A DNA stretch of 64,000 nucleotides from Aeromicrobium sp. Root344 (GCF_001425755.1 NZ_LMDH01000001.1:3285571-3349570); one strand, 5' to 3'; counted from the first letter of the stretch, positions 39,510 to 51,345 are shown. Made by a program: numbers and translations. The notes: generated from the letters alone by a model not told the origin.

Positions 39510-40562
39510 TCAGTCCTCGACGACCTTCTTGGCCTTGCTGGGCTGGACGCGCTTGGGCTCGCCGGGCATCTTGGGATACTCGGGCGGATACGGCATCTCG
39601 ACCGGGTTCGCCTCCCAGAGGTCGAGCAGCGGCTGCAGCGAGTGGTGCACGTCGTCGATCTCGGCCCATGCGTCGCCGCGAGACGCCAGGCGCTCCGGCA
39701 CCGTGTGCAGCGTGAAGACCCGGGGGTCGTCGAGCGCTTCCAGCTCGTCCCACGTCACGGGAGTCGAGACCGTCGCACCCGGAGCGGGTCGCAAGCTGTA
39801 GGCCGAGGCGATCGTCCGGTCTCGGCAGTTCTGGTTGAAGTCGACGAACACGTTGTTCTCGCGCTCCTCCTTCCACCACGCGGTCGTGACGCCGTGCGTA
39901 CGCTTCTCGAGCTCGCGGGCGATCGCGATCGCGCCGTGGCGTACGTCGGTGAACGTCCATGTGGGCTCGAGCCGTACGTAGACGTGGATGCCGCGTTTGC
40001 CGCTGGTCTTGGCGAAGGCCCGGATGCCGAGCTCGTCGAACAGCTCACGCGCCACACCCGCGATGCGTACGGCATCGCCGAACGTCGCCGAGCCGAACGG
40101 GTCGAGGTCGATGCGCAGCTCGTCGGGACGGTCGTTGTCGTCACGTCGAGTCGGCCAGGGGTGGAACGTGATGGCGCCCATGTGCGCCGCCCACGCCGCC
40201 GTGGCGATCTCCGTCATGCAGATCTCGTCGGCGACCCGGCCCGAGGGGAACAGGATGCGCGTGCTCTCGACGTACGGAGGAGCGCCGCGCATCATGCGCT
40301 TCTGGTAGAACGCGTCGCCGTGACTGTCGGCCCGTGTCGACATGACCATGCCTTCGCGTACGCCCTTGGGCCAGCGTTCGAGCGCGACCGGGCGGTCGCG
40401 GAGGGCGCGCATGAGGCCGTCCTCGACCGCGACGTAGTACTCCGCGACCATCAGCTTGGTCACCTCGGGGGAGAAGTCGGTCGCCTCGTAGATCACCCTC
40501 GTCGGACTCGAGACGCGGACCGTTCGCCCGCCGGCCTCGATCTCGACCGCATCGCTCGCCAT
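39510..40562 (-). CDS. LigD-type primase-polymerase (PolD)
   Basis: A 350-residue stand-alone polymerase domain of the LigD/PrimPol family, which adds ribonucleotides or short patches at breaks and gaps. DELRIDLDPFG is the DxD metal motif, and TSGKRGIHVYVRLEP carries the SGxxGxH nucleotide-binding motif. RTIASAYSLRPAPGATVSTP follows. No ligase or phosphoesterase domain is attached. In mycobacteria such PolD proteins pair with LigC; ligC is nearby here. ATG 40562 follows a TAGAGT -10. Confidence 0.93.
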   Translation of the reverse strand: MASDAVEIEAGGRTVRVSSPTRVIYEATDFSPEVTKLMVAEYYVAVEDGLMRALRDRPVALERWPKGVREGMVMSTRADSHGDAFYQKRMMRGAPPYVESTRILFPSGRVADEICMTEIATAAWAAHMGAITFHPWPTRRDDNDRPDELRIDLDPFGSATFGDAVRIAGVARELFDELGIRAFAKTSGKRGIHVYVRLEPTWTFTDVRHGAIAIARELEKRTHGVTTAWWKEERENNVFVDFNQNCRDRTIASAYSLRPAPGATVSTPVTWDELEALDDPRVFTLHTVPERLASRGDAWAEIDDVHHSLQPLLDLWEANPVEMPYPPEYPKMPGEPKRVQPSKAKKVVED

Positions 40563-40568
40563 GGAGCC

Positions 40569-40574
40569 ACTCTA
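40569..40574 (-). promoter_or_regulatory. leaderless -10 for the LigD-type polymerase gene
   Basis: TAGAGT on the minus strand, then 6 nt, then ATG 40562. Confidence 0.55.
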
Positions 40575-40687
40575 TGGGCGAGGGCGCTCGACGAGTGCTC
40601 TCCACAGAGCGCGTCGCTGCTCGTCGATCTCCACCGCCTCGAGCGGCGGATTTTCACATGTCCGGCGTTCCGGCAAGGATGGATCTC

Positions 40688-41986
40688 ATGGGGAAGAGCA
40701 GTCGCCAACGTCGTGAGGCCCGCCGACAAGCTCACGGGAGCAGGCCGCGTCACGCTGCGCCCGACGCGGCGTCAGTCACCCTGGCCGAGCTGAACGACCT
40801 GATCTCGATGGCCGCTCGCTACGCCGTGGCCGCCCCGAGAGCCGCTGGGCCCCGCATCCAGCTGCTCAACGAGCTGACGGCCGCTGCCGAGAGCCCCCAG
40901 CTCAATCCCGCGAGCCTGGTCGCCGGCGAGGTGCTCTCGCGCATCAGCCGCGCCTGGGAGTACGGCTGGCAACCACAGGAGCTCGTGCACGCGCTCCGCC
41001 GGCACACCTCGGCAGCGGCCGCGGCATGGTTCTCCCGCGCGGTCCTCGTCGACGCTCGGCGATCCGACGCGATGCAGCAGGCTCCCGAGCGATGGCGCAC
41101 CCAGCTCAGCCTGCTGGCCGGGCGCCATGGCGGCTCCGCGACCCTGCTGAGTCCTGATGGTGACGCCTCGGAGGCCGAGTGGGTGACGGCGCTGGTCGCG
41201 CTCGACTTCATCCGCGACCTGCCGCGCTCCCAGATGCTGGTCCCGCCGCCCTCCCAGTGGGGCCGCGTTCGGCGCCAGGCGTCGATCCACACGAGCGAAG
41301 GACACGCCAAGACCATCGTCCGGGTGCGAGCACTGCTGGCCAAGGCGGAGTCGACCGAGTTCGCCCCCGAGGCGGAAGCCCTGACCGCCAAGGCGCAGGA
41401 CATCATGACCCGGCACGCGATCGACGAGGCGTTGCTGCATGACGACGCGGGGGATCCCGTCGACGTGCAGGGCATCCGGGTGCTGATCGATCACCCTTAC
41501 GCGCTGGAGAAGGCTCGCCTGCTCGACGTCGTTGCGAGGGCCAACCGGACCCGCGCGGTGTGGAACGACTTCGCGTCGTCGATGACGCTGCTTGGCGTTC
41601 CGACCGACCTCGAGCAGGTCGAGATGCTGTTCACCTCGGCGCTGGTGCAGGCCACGAGAGCGATGACCCAGGCCGGCCAGGAAGCCCGGCCGAGCGCCGG
41701 CGAGCGGTCATCTGCGTTTCGCAAGGCCTTCCTCAGCGCGTACGCGACGCGCATCGGCGAGCGTCTCACTGCGTCGACCGCCGAAGCAGCCTCCGCCTAT
41801 GGCACCGACCTCGTGCCGGTCTTCCAGCGCCAGGCGGAGGCGATCGACGAGGAGTTCGACCGGCTGTTCCCGCACGTCACGAGCGGGTCCCGGCGCGCGA
41901 CGTTCGACGCTCGCGGCTGGGACGCCGGCATGCGCGCGGCCGACGCCGCCGTGCTCCCCGCGGGATCGATCGAGGGCACACCCTGA
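40688..41986 (+). CDS. DUF2786 domain protein
   Basis: A 432-residue cytoplasmic protein. A basic N-terminus (GKSSRQRREARRQAHG) could bind nucleic acid. The middle is helical, and RVRALLAKAESTEFAPEAEA at about residue 215 starts the DUF2786 segment (followed by LTAKAQDIMTRHAIDEALL), seen in proteins of unknown function in phages and actinobacteria. The rest (AYATRIGERLTASTAEAASA) is helical. ATG 40688 has AAGGA eight bases upstream; ATG 40679 is the alternative. No function can be named. Confidence 0.8.
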   Translation: MGKSSRQRREARRQAHGSRPRHAAPDAASVTLAELNDLISMAARYAVAAPRAAGPRIQLLNELTAAAESPQLNPASLVAGEVLSRISRAWEYGWQPQELVHALRRHTSAAAAAWFSRAVLVDARRSDAMQQAPERWRTQLSLLAGRHGGSATLLSPDGDASEAEWVTALVALDFIRDLPRSQMLVPPPSQWGRVRRQASIHTSEGHAKTIVRVRALLAKAESTEFAPEAEALTAKAQDIMTRHAIDEALLHDDAGDPVDVQGIRVLIDHPYALEKARLLDVVARANRTRAVWNDFASSMTLLGVPTDLEQVEMLFTSALVQATRAMTQAGQEARPSAGERSSAFRKAFLSAYATRIGERLTASTAEAASAYGTDLVPVFQRQAEAIDEEFDRLFPHVTSGSRRATFDARGWDAGMRAADAAVLPAGSIEGTP

Positions 41987-41989
41987 TCG

Positions 41990-42475
41990 TCAGTTGACTG
42001 CGATCTCCCGGGCGCCGGTCATCTGGCGCAGCTCGTCGTACGTCGTGGAGAACACCGCGGCGGGGTGCCCGGCCGCCGCCCAGATCTCGTCGTACGACCG
42101 CAGAGCCGGGTCCAGGAACGTGCGGATCGGCGTGGGGTGCGCGATGGGGGAGACGCCGCCGATGACCTGTCCGGTGTGCTCGCGTACGAACTCCGGCTTG
42201 GCCCGCTCCAGTGCCGCCACCTCGATCGAGGCGGCGACCTTGTCGGTGTCGACGCGGTGGGCGCCGGACGTGAGCACCAGCACCGGTTCGGTCTCCCCGG
42301 CGAGCGTCGTCGCGGCGAACAGCAGGCTGTTGGCGATCGCGCCGACCTCGCAGCCGAGCGCCTCGGCCGCGAGCGCGGCGGTGTGCACCGAGTCGGGCAG
42401 CACGACGATCCGGCCCGTGCCGCCGCGGATGTCGAGCTCAGCCCGGAAGCGAGTGATGGAGGCATGTTCGGTCAC
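41990..42475 (-). CDS. YbaK/aminoacyl-tRNA deacylase-like protein
   Basis: A 161-residue protein of the YbaK/ProX fold, related to domains that remove wrongly attached amino acids from tRNA. LGCEVGAIANSLLFAATTLA, PVLVLTSGAHRVDTDKVAAS and GQVIGGVSPIAHPTPIRTFLD match the family. The start is GTG 42475, placed by the TACGTT -10; an upstream extension to 42550 would run into the divergent promoter. The substrate is not predictable. Confidence 0.87.
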   Translation of the reverse strand: MTEHASITRFRAELDIRGGTGRIVVLPDSVHTAALAAEALGCEVGAIANSLLFAATTLAGETEPVLVLTSGAHRVDTDKVAASIEVAALERAKPEFVREHTGQVIGGVSPIAHPTPIRTFLDPALRSYDEIWAAAGHPAAVFSTTYDELRQMTGAREIAVN

Positions 42476-42482
42476 GATGCGA

Positions 42483-42488
42483 AACGTA
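42483..42488 (-). promoter_or_regulatory. leaderless -10 for the YbaK gene
   Basis: TACGTT on the minus strand, then 7 nt, then GTG 42475. Confidence 0.5.
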
Positions 42489-42524
42489 TCCTGACCCCGC
42501 TCGCGCCCGCGACACCCGGAACGA

Positions 42525-42530
42525 TAGTTT
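42525..42530 (+). promoter_or_regulatory. leaderless -10 for the MMPL gene
   Basis: TAGTTT, then 7 nt, then ATG 42538; 36 bp from the divergent YbaK -10. Confidence 0.55.
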
Positions 42531-42537
42531 TTGCGAC

Positions 42538-44661
42538 ATGTTCTCTGCACTCGGCCGTTTCGTAACCCGTCGTCCTTGGATCGTGCTCGGCACCTGGGTC
42601 GCTCTTGCCGTGGTCGTCATCACGACGGCGCCCGGGCTGACCGCCACGACGGACGAGGCCGAGTTCCTGCCCAAGCACTACGAGTCGATCAAGGCCGCCA
42701 ACCTGCAGGAGAAGGCGTTCCCGAGCCAGGGCCAGGCCGGCGCGATCCTCGTGTTCGACCGCAAGGACGGTGGCAAGCTGACCGCGGAGGACAGCACCAA
42801 GATCGAGTCCGTGGTCGACGAGCTCAACGGCAAACTCGACAAGGCCTTCGTGCCGGGCACGGTCCAGCCGCCCTCTGAGAACAAGCTCGTCCAGATCGCC
42901 GTGGTGGGGCTGGCCGACAACGCGACCGGCTACGACACGCAGTCGATGGACGCCGCCAAGGACCTGCGCAAGGACGCCAAGCCCCTCGTCAAGGACACCG
43001 GACTGCAGCTCCGCATGACCGGAGCCGCCCCGCAGAGCGTCGACTCCGAGGACTCGTCAGCCAAGACCATGGAGATCGTCGGCCTGGCCACGATCGTGCT
43101 GATCGTGGTGCTGTTGGCGCTGATCTTCCACAGCGTGATCATCTGCCTGCTGCCGATCGTCGTGGTGACGCTCGTGTCGTTCATCGCCACAGGTCTGATC
43201 GCCTGGGCCAACGACATCTTCGACCTCAAGGCCGACAGCTCGATCCAGGTCATCCTGATCGTGGTGCTCTACGGCATCGGCACCGACTACATCCTGTTCC
43301 TGCTCTTCCGCTATCGGGAGCGACTGCGCACCGGTGAGGACACCAAGGTCGCGATCGGCGCGGCGCTCGAGCGTGCGGGCGAGGCGATCGCGTCCGCCGG
43401 CGGGGCCGTCATCGTGTCGTTCATGGCGCTCGTGCTGTCGAGCCTCAGCATCTTCCGGTCGATCGGTCCGGCCCTGGCGATCGCGGTCGCGATCACCCTC
43501 CTCGCTGCGCTCACGCTGGTGCCGGCCCTCCTGACGCTGCTGGGCCGCGCACTGTTCTGGCCGTCCAAGAAGTGGCGCGACGAGCCGGCGGGCACCCGTT
43601 TCGCCTCGATCGGCACGTCGCTCGGCAAGCATCCGGTACGTTTCGCGGGCGCCGCGGGCCTCCTGCTCGCCGTCCTGGCCTCGTTCACGATCGGCTTCAA
43701 CCCGTCGTTCGACTTCAACTCGAGCCTGCCCAAGGACGTCGAGTCCACCAAGGCGATCAAGACGCTCGAGAAGGGGCTGCCCGCCGGCGTCACCGATCCG
43801 ACGACCGTCCTGCTGACCTCGGACGACAAGCTCGACCAGACCACGGTCGACACCTTCGCCGCCGACCTCGGCCGCACCAAGGGAATCGCCCAGGTCTCGC
43901 CGGGAACGCTGTCCGAGGACGGCCGCACTGCGGTCTACAACGCGCTGCTCGACCACGACCCGACCTCGGACGCGGCGATCGCCGACGTCAAGGGTCCGAT
44001 CCGCGACGCGGCGCACGAAGCCGCGCCGGAGGGCACCGAGGCGTTCGTGGGCGGCACGACCTCGGTCTTCGTCGACATGCAGAAGGCCATGAACCGCGAC
44101 TACTCGATCGTGTTCCCGGTGGCGGCGGTCGTCATCATGATCATCCTGGCGCTGCTGCTGCGCAGCCTCGTTGCTCCGTGGTACCTCATGATCTCCGTCG
44201 GCCTCGGCTTCGGCGCGACACTCGGTGCCACGGTCATCGTGTTCCAGCACATCCAAGGCCTCGACGGGCTGATCTTCATGCTGCCGATCTACATCTACCT
44301 GTTCGTCGTGGCCCTCGGCACCGACTACAACATCTTGATGATCGCTCGATTGCGCGAGGAGGCTCGCGAAGGGCGAAGTCCCCGCGACGCGGCAGCGCAG
44401 GCCGTACGCCATGCCGGTCCGACCATCGCGGCGGCCGGCGTCATCCTCGCCGGCACGTTCGCGGCGCTGATGCTCGGCGGCAACTCGCTGATCACGTCGA
44501 TGGGATTCGCGTTGTCGTTCGGCATCTTCGTGGCGGCGTTCGTCATGGCGATGTTCCTGACGCCGGCGATCACGGCCCTCATCGGCCACGCGGCGTGGTG
44601 GCCCGGTCACGGCGACGAGACGGCTGAGGAGAAGGCGGTTCGCGTCGACGTACGGGGTTAG
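42538..44661 (+). CDS. MMPL/RND family transporter
   Basis: A 707-residue RND-superfamily membrane protein. Helix 1 (PWIVLGTWVALAVVVITTAP) is followed by an extracellular loop of about 150 residues. A block of five to six helices contains GIGTDYILFLLFRYRE, where the aspartate and tyrosine form the proton-relay pair. A second extracellular loop leads to a second helix block with ALGTDYNILMIARLREE. This is the YdfJ-like short MMPL form, which exports lipids or drugs. It is probably a single gene, 47 bp before sufR. Confidence 0.93.
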   Translation: MFSALGRFVTRRPWIVLGTWVALAVVVITTAPGLTATTDEAEFLPKHYESIKAANLQEKAFPSQGQAGAILVFDRKDGGKLTAEDSTKIESVVDELNGKLDKAFVPGTVQPPSENKLVQIAVVGLADNATGYDTQSMDAAKDLRKDAKPLVKDTGLQLRMTGAAPQSVDSEDSSAKTMEIVGLATIVLIVVLLALIFHSVIICLLPIVVVTLVSFIATGLIAWANDIFDLKADSSIQVILIVVLYGIGTDYILFLLFRYRERLRTGEDTKVAIGAALERAGEAIASAGGAVIVSFMALVLSSLSIFRSIGPALAIAVAITLLAALTLVPALLTLLGRALFWPSKKWRDEPAGTRFASIGTSLGKHPVRFAGAAGLLLAVLASFTIGFNPSFDFNSSLPKDVESTKAIKTLEKGLPAGVTDPTTVLLTSDDKLDQTTVDTFAADLGRTKGIAQVSPGTLSEDGRTAVYNALLDHDPTSDAAIADVKGPIRDAAHEAAPEGTEAFVGGTTSVFVDMQKAMNRDYSIVFPVAAVVIMIILALLLRSLVAPWYLMISVGLGFGATLGATVIVFQHIQGLDGLIFMLPIYIYLFVVALGTDYNILMIARLREEAREGRSPRDAAAQAVRHAGPTIAAAGVILAGTFAALMLGGNSLITSMGFALSFGIFVAAFVMAMFLTPAITALIGHAAWWPGHGDETAEEKAVRVDVRG

Positions 44662-44696
44662 GTTCACCTTCGTTGAACCGGCTTGGTGAATAAAGG

Positions 44697-44712
44697 CACA
44701 CTTGTCTTGTGA
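44697..44712 (+). promoter_or_regulatory. SufR operator overlapping the -10 and start codon of sufR
   Basis: ACACT-TGTCT-TGTGA (44698-44712) fits the ACACT-N5-TGTGA palindrome I recall as the mycobacterial SufR site. CACACT (44697-44702) is the leaderless -10, six bases before GTG 44709, and the second half-site contains that GTG. TTGAAC (44673-44678) is a plausible -35. Bound SufR would cover -10, start site and start codon. Confidence 0.7.
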
Positions 44713-45391
44713 AATACACCGGTACGGATGACGCGTCGGTGGTCGACGACGCTCCGACCCGGGAGCGTGTCGCCACGACGATCCTCCAGAACGGCCCGTC
44801 GACCGCAGCGGACCTCGCGGTCCAGCTGCGCCTGACGCCGGCCGCCGTACGCCGACACCTCGACCAGCTCCTCGCCGAGGGGGTCCTCGAGGCGCGCGAC
44901 CAGCGGGTCACCGGTCAGCGCGGCCGCGGCCGTCCCGCCAAGGTCTTCGTCATCACCGACGCGGGCCGCGATCACTTCGGCCACGCGTACGACGTGCTGG
45001 CCGCAGGGGCGCTGCGCTACCTCGCCGAGACCGGGGGAGACGACGCCGTCATGGAGTTCGCCCGCCACCGGCTCACCGACATCGAGGCGCGCTACCGCCC
45101 GTTGCTGGCCATGGCCGACCCCGACCAGCGCCCGCAGGTGCTGGCCGAGGCCCTGAGCGCCGACGGCTACGCCGCGTCGGTCGGCTCGACCCCCGCCGGC
45201 ACCCAGATGTGCCAGCACCACTGCCCGGTCGCCCACGTGGCCGAGGAGTTCCCCCAGATGTGCGAGGCCGAGACCGAGATGTTCGCGCGTCTCCTCGGCA
45301 CCCACGTGCAGCGGCTCGCCACGATCGCCCACGGCGACGGTGTCTGCACGACCCACCTGCCCAAGAACAACCCAGCAGAGAGGCTGCCCTC

Positions 45392-45395
<4 letters not shown>
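44709..45395 (+). CDS. sufR: SufR, iron-sulfur-sensing repressor of the SUF operon
   Basis: A 228-residue DeoR/ArsR-like repressor. The winged helix is near residues 20-75 ([20 protein letters not shown]). A C-terminal cluster site, CQHHC then CEAE after twelve residues and a further Cys in [10 protein letters not shown], matches the four conserved cysteines that bind Fe-S in mycobacterial SufR. It represses its own operon when Fe-S is sufficient. It overlaps sufB by ATGA. The start is fixed by the -10 and operator. Confidence 0.95.
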
Positions 45396-46824
<1,429 letters not shown>

Positions 46825-46828
<4 letters not shown>

Positions 46829-47991
46829 CGCAGACCGTTGCCGAAGCACTGGAGCTCGCTCCAGTCGAAAGTCATCTGCACCCCGAGGGGTCCTTCAACG
46901 TCGAGGACCACCCGGTCCCGTCGGGCCTCGAGGAGATCTGGCGATTCACCCCGCTCAAGCGCCTCCGTGGCCTGCACCAGGACACCCCGCTCGACGGCTC
47001 CGCGTTCAAGGTCGAGGTCGACGCCGCTGAAGGCGTCACCGCGGTCTCCGTGCCCGTCGGCGACTCCGCTCGCGGCGCCTCGGGCTACGTGCCCGTCGAC
47101 CGCGTGTCGGCCCGTGCCTGGGAGGCCGCGCAGTCGGTCTTCGAGGTGACGATCCCGGCCAACACGGTCGTCGAGGAGCCCACCACGATCCGCCTGCACG
47201 GCGAGAGCCTCGACAAGGCGGCTGCGGGACACCTGCTCGTACGCGCCGGCCAGTTCTCCAAGGCCGTCGTGGTCGTCGACTACGACGGTTCGGCGACGTG
47301 GGCCGAGAACATCGAGGTCGTGCTCGAGGACGGCGCCCAGCTGACGTTCGTCACGATCCAGGACTGGAACGACGACAGCGTCCACGTGGTCACCCAGCAC
47401 GCCCGGGTCGGCCGCGACGCCGAGCTCCGCCACATCGCGGTCTCTCTCGGCGGCGACGTCGTACGCGCCAGCACCTCGGCGGACTACCTCGGCACCGGCG
47501 GCAGCGTCGAGATGCTCGGCGTCTACTTCGCCGACGCCGGCCAGCACATCGAGCACCGCCTGTTCGTCGACCACACGGCGCCGCGCACCAAGAGCAACGT
47601 CGAGTACAAGGGCGCGCTCCAGGGCAAGGACGCCCACACGGTCTGGATCGGCAACGTCCTGATCCGCAAGGAGGCCCAGGGCATCCTGACGTACGAGAGC
47701 AACGACAACCTCGTGCTGACCGACGGTGCGACTGCCGACTCGGTGCCCAACCTCGAGATCGAGACCGGCGACATCGAGGGCGCGGGTCACGCGTCCACGA
47801 CGGGCCGCTTCGACGACGAGCACCTGTTCTACCTGCAGAGCCGCGGCATCGCCGAGGAAGAGGCCCGCCGACTCGTCGTGCACGGCTTCTTCAACGACAT
47901 CATCCGTCGCATCGGCGTGCCGTCCCTGCAGGAGCGCCTGGTCGCCTCCATCGAGGAGGAGCTGGCCGAGCACGTAGGACGCATCTCATGA
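46825..47991 (+). CDS. sufD: SufD, Fe-S assembly subunit
   Basis: A 388-residue paralogue of SufB, partner in the SufBC2D complex and needed for iron entry. Typical segments are [39 protein letters not shown], and [19 protein letters not shown] near the C-terminus. It starts at ATG 46825, overlapping the sufB stop by four bases, and overlaps the Rieske gene in the same way. Confidence 0.96.
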
Positions 47992-48305
47992 CCTTCGTGG
48001 CAGCCGCCGCACTGGCGGACGTACCCCAAGGGGGAGTGCTCGCCGTCGAGGTCGACGGCGAGGAGATCGCCCTGCTGCGCGACGGCGACGACGTCTACGC
48101 GATGCGCGACGAGTGCTCGCACGCGTCGATCCCACTGTCGGAGGGCGAGGTCGAGGGCTGCGAGATCGAGTGCTGGCTGCACGGCTCGCGCTTCGACGCC
48201 CGCACCGGCAAGCCGGTCAACCTCCCCGCCACCGAAGCCGTACCCACCTACCCCACCCAGATCGAGGGCGACACCGTCATGGTCGACCTCTCACCCAGGA
48301 GCTGA
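47988..48305 (+). CDS. Rieske [2Fe-2S] ferredoxin in the SUF operon
   Basis: A 105-residue soluble Rieske protein. ECSHASIPLSEG and CWLHGSRFDARTG supply the CxH and CxxH ligands, and PATEAVPTYPTQIEGDTVMV is the usual C-terminal strand. Actinobacterial SUF operons often carry such a gene between sufD and sufC; it is thought to be an electron carrier for assembly, but its role is not proven. It is coupled to sufD by ATGA. Confidence 0.93.
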   Translation: MTFVAAAALADVPQGGVLAVEVDGEEIALLRDGDDVYAMRDECSHASIPLSEGEVEGCEIECWLHGSRFDARTGKPVNLPATEAVPTYPTQIEGDTVMVDLSPRS

Positions 48306-48310
48306 AGCAC

Positions 48311-49071
<761 letters not shown>

Positions 49072-49075
<4 letters not shown>

Positions 49076-50328
49076 CCGTCGTCGAGGGCACCCAGACGTT
49101 CGACGTCGCCAGGATCAGGGAGGACTTCCCGATCCTGGGGCGTCGCCTGGCCGGCGACTTCCCGCTGGTCTACCTCGACAGTGCCAACACCTCGCAGAAG
49201 CCGGTCCAGGTCATCGATGCGATCGACGACCACTACCGGCAGCACAATGCCAACGTCGCCCGGGCGATGCACCAGCTGGGTGCCGAGGCGAGCGCGGCGT
49301 TCGAGCTCGGTCGCGACAAGGTCGCGGCGTTCATCGGCGCTCCGCGCCGTGACGAGGTCGTGTTCGCCAAGAACGCTTCCGAGGCGCTCAACCTCGTGGC
49401 CCGCGTGCTGGGCGACTCCGGCCGCATCGGCCAGGACCACGAGATCGTGATCACCGAGATGGAGCACCACTCCAACATCGTGCCGTGGCAGCAGCTGAGC
49501 CAGCGCACGGGCGCCAGCTTGCGGTGGTTCGGGGTGACCGACGAGGGTCGGCTCGATCTGGACGGCATCGACGAGCTCATCACCGAGCAGACCGCCGTCG
49601 TCTCGGTCACCTGGGTGTCCAACATGCTCGGCACGATCAACCCGCTCGAGACGATCATCGCCAAGGCGCACTCGGTCGGCGCGCTCGTCGTGGTCGACGC
49701 GTCACAGGCCGTCCCGCAGCTTCCGGTCGACGTCGCCGCGCTCGGTGCCGACTTCGTCGCGTTCACGGGTCACAAGATGGTCGGCCCGACCGGCATCGGC
49801 GTGCTCTGGGGCCGCTACGACCTGCTCGCCGAGCTGCCGCCGTTCCTCGGCGGTGGGGAGATGATCGAGACGGTCACGATGGCGCAGTCGACGTACGCTC
49901 CGCCGCCGGCACGATTCGAGGCCGGGACGCCGCCGATCGCGCAGTCCGTCGGACTCGGTGCGGCGGTCGACTACCTCTCGGCGATCGGCATGGACAACAT
50001 TGCGGCGCACGAGCAGGCCATCACGGCGTACGCGCTGGGTGCCCTGCAGGAGATCGACGGTCTGCGGATCGTCGGTCCCAAGGAAGCCGTCGACCGCGGG
50101 GGAGCGATCAGCTTCACGCTCGGCGACATCCACCCGCATGACGTGTCGCAGCTGCTCGACTCGCGCGGCGTCGCCGTACGCGCCGGGCACCACTGCGCCA
50201 AGCCGGCTCACCAGCGCTTCGGGGTGCAGTCGACGACGCGCGCATCGTTCTACCTCTACACGACCACTGCGGAAATTGATCTGCTCGTCGAGGCGTTGCA
50301 CTACACGAAGAAGTACTTCGGAGGCTGA
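49072..50328 (+). CDS. sufS: SufS, cysteine desulfurase (class II)
   Basis: A 418-residue PLP enzyme supplying sulfur from cysteine. PLP is bound by the lysine in VAFTGHKMVGPTGIG, helped by MEHHSNIVPWQQ and VVVDASQAVPQ. The reactive-cysteine loop is RAGHHCAKPAHQRFG. Full family length. It works with SufU, the next gene, which is needed to take the persulfide in Gram-positives. Confidence 0.97.
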
Positions 50329-50331
50329 GCC

Positions 50332-50808
50332 ATGACTGACGCGATGAACGTGGATTCGCTCTACCAGGAGATCATCCTGGACCACTACAAGCGACCCCAC
50401 GGCGCGGGACTGCGCGAGCCCTTCGAGGCCGAGGTCCACCACGTCAACCCGACGTGCGGCGACGAGATCACGCTGCGGGTCCACCTCGACGGCAACACCG
50501 TCTCCGACGTCTCCTACGCCGCCCAGGGCTGCTCGATCAGCCAGGCGTCCACGTCGGTGCTCAACGACCTGATCGTCGGCAAGAACGTCGAGGAAGGCAT
50601 GGCCATCCTCGACGAGTTCAACACCCTCATGCACGGCAAGGGCAAGATCGAGCCCGACGAGGACGTCCTCGAGGACGGCATCGCGTTCGCCGGCGTCGCC
50701 CAGTTCCCCGGCCGCATCAAGTGCGCGCTGCTGGGCTGGATGGCCTGGAAGGACGCCGTCTCGCAGGCGCTCGTCACCACTTCGTCAACCACGGGAGACC
50801 CGAAATGA
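50332..50808 (+). CDS. sufU: SufU, zinc-dependent sulfurtransferase
   Basis: A 158-residue partner of SufS that takes the persulfide by zinc-ligand exchange. Ligands are visible as NPTCGDEI (Cys and Asp), AQGCSISQAS (Cys) and IKCALLGWMAW (Cys). It carries the roughly 20-residue insert relative to IscU that marks SufU. It starts three bases after sufS; the stop overlaps sufT (ATGA). Confidence 0.96.
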   Translation: MTDAMNVDSLYQEIILDHYKRPHGAGLREPFEAEVHHVNPTCGDEITLRVHLDGNTVSDVSYAAQGCSISQASTSVLNDLIVGKNVEEGMAILDEFNTLMHGKGKIEPDEDVLEDGIAFAGVAQFPGRIKCALLGWMAWKDAVSQALVTTSSTTGDPK

Positions 50809-51167
50809 CCACCGATCACAGCGATCTGCCCGAGGTCGAGCTGGCCCCTCAGGGCGGCACGACCAAGGAAGACGTCCTCGAGGCCATGAAGGACGTCGTC
50901 GACCCCGAGCTCGGCATCAACGTCGTCGACCTCGGCCTCGTCTATGGTGCGGACGTCGACGAGCACAGCAACACGGTGCTCTCCATGACGCTCACCTCCG
51001 CGGCGTGCCCGCTGACCGACGTCATCGAGGACCAGACCCGTGCCGCCCTCGACGGCATCGTCAACGACTTCCGGATCGAATGGGTCTGGATGCCGCCGTG
51101 GGGCCCGGACAAGATCACCGACGACGGCCGCGAGATGCTGCGTGCCCTCGGCTTCAACATTGGCTGA
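50805..51167 (+). CDS. sufT: SufT, DUF59/MIP18-like Fe-S maturation factor
   Basis: A 120-residue protein of the MIP18/PaaD family that helps deliver clusters. DVVDPELGINVVDLGLVYG is the hallmark N-terminal helix-strand, then TLTSAACPLTDVIEDQTRAA with the conserved Cys, and WMPPWGPDKITDDGREMLRA. It is last in the SUF operon, ATGA-coupled to sufU, and followed by a hairpin. Confidence 0.95.
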   Translation: MTTDHSDLPEVELAPQGGTTKEDVLEAMKDVVDPELGINVVDLGLVYGADVDEHSNTVLSMTLTSAACPLTDVIEDQTRAALDGIVNDFRIEWVWMPPWGPDKITDDGREMLRALGFNIG

Positions 51168-51200
51168 GGTCAATTCGCGCTCAGAGCGAATTGCGCCTCA
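51165..51200 (+). terminator. SUF operon terminator hairpin
   Basis: CAATTCGC (51171-51178) pairs with GCGAATTG (51186-51193) across a 7-nt loop. Outer TGAGG/CCTCA flanks extend it from the sufT stop. There is no T run. Confidence 0.55.
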
Positions 51201-51307
51201 GTCAGGTTTGGGGGTCCCCCCACGAGCTCTGCGAGTAGGGGGCGCGATCGCGGCGAAGCCGCCAGCTGACGAAACCTCGTGAGTTCACTGCTCAACGCAG
51301 GAACGCC

Positions 51308-51345
51308 CCTTGAGCCTGTCGAAACGTCCCTCGACAGGCTGAAGG
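51308..51345. repeat. CCTTGAGC...TGTCGA inverted repeat, copy 1
   Basis: CCTTGAGCCTGTCGA and TCGACAGGCTGAAGG are inverted repeats with one mismatch and an 8-nt loop. A second, perfect member lies at 61644-61682. Confidence 0.7.

Noticed and set aside
51206-51242. The GGGGGTCCCCCC ... AGGGGG block as a terminator or riboswitch
   Set aside because: The arms need a bulge, no T run follows, and I know no RNA family with this pattern. It is left as unexplained GC-rich sequence in the leader.
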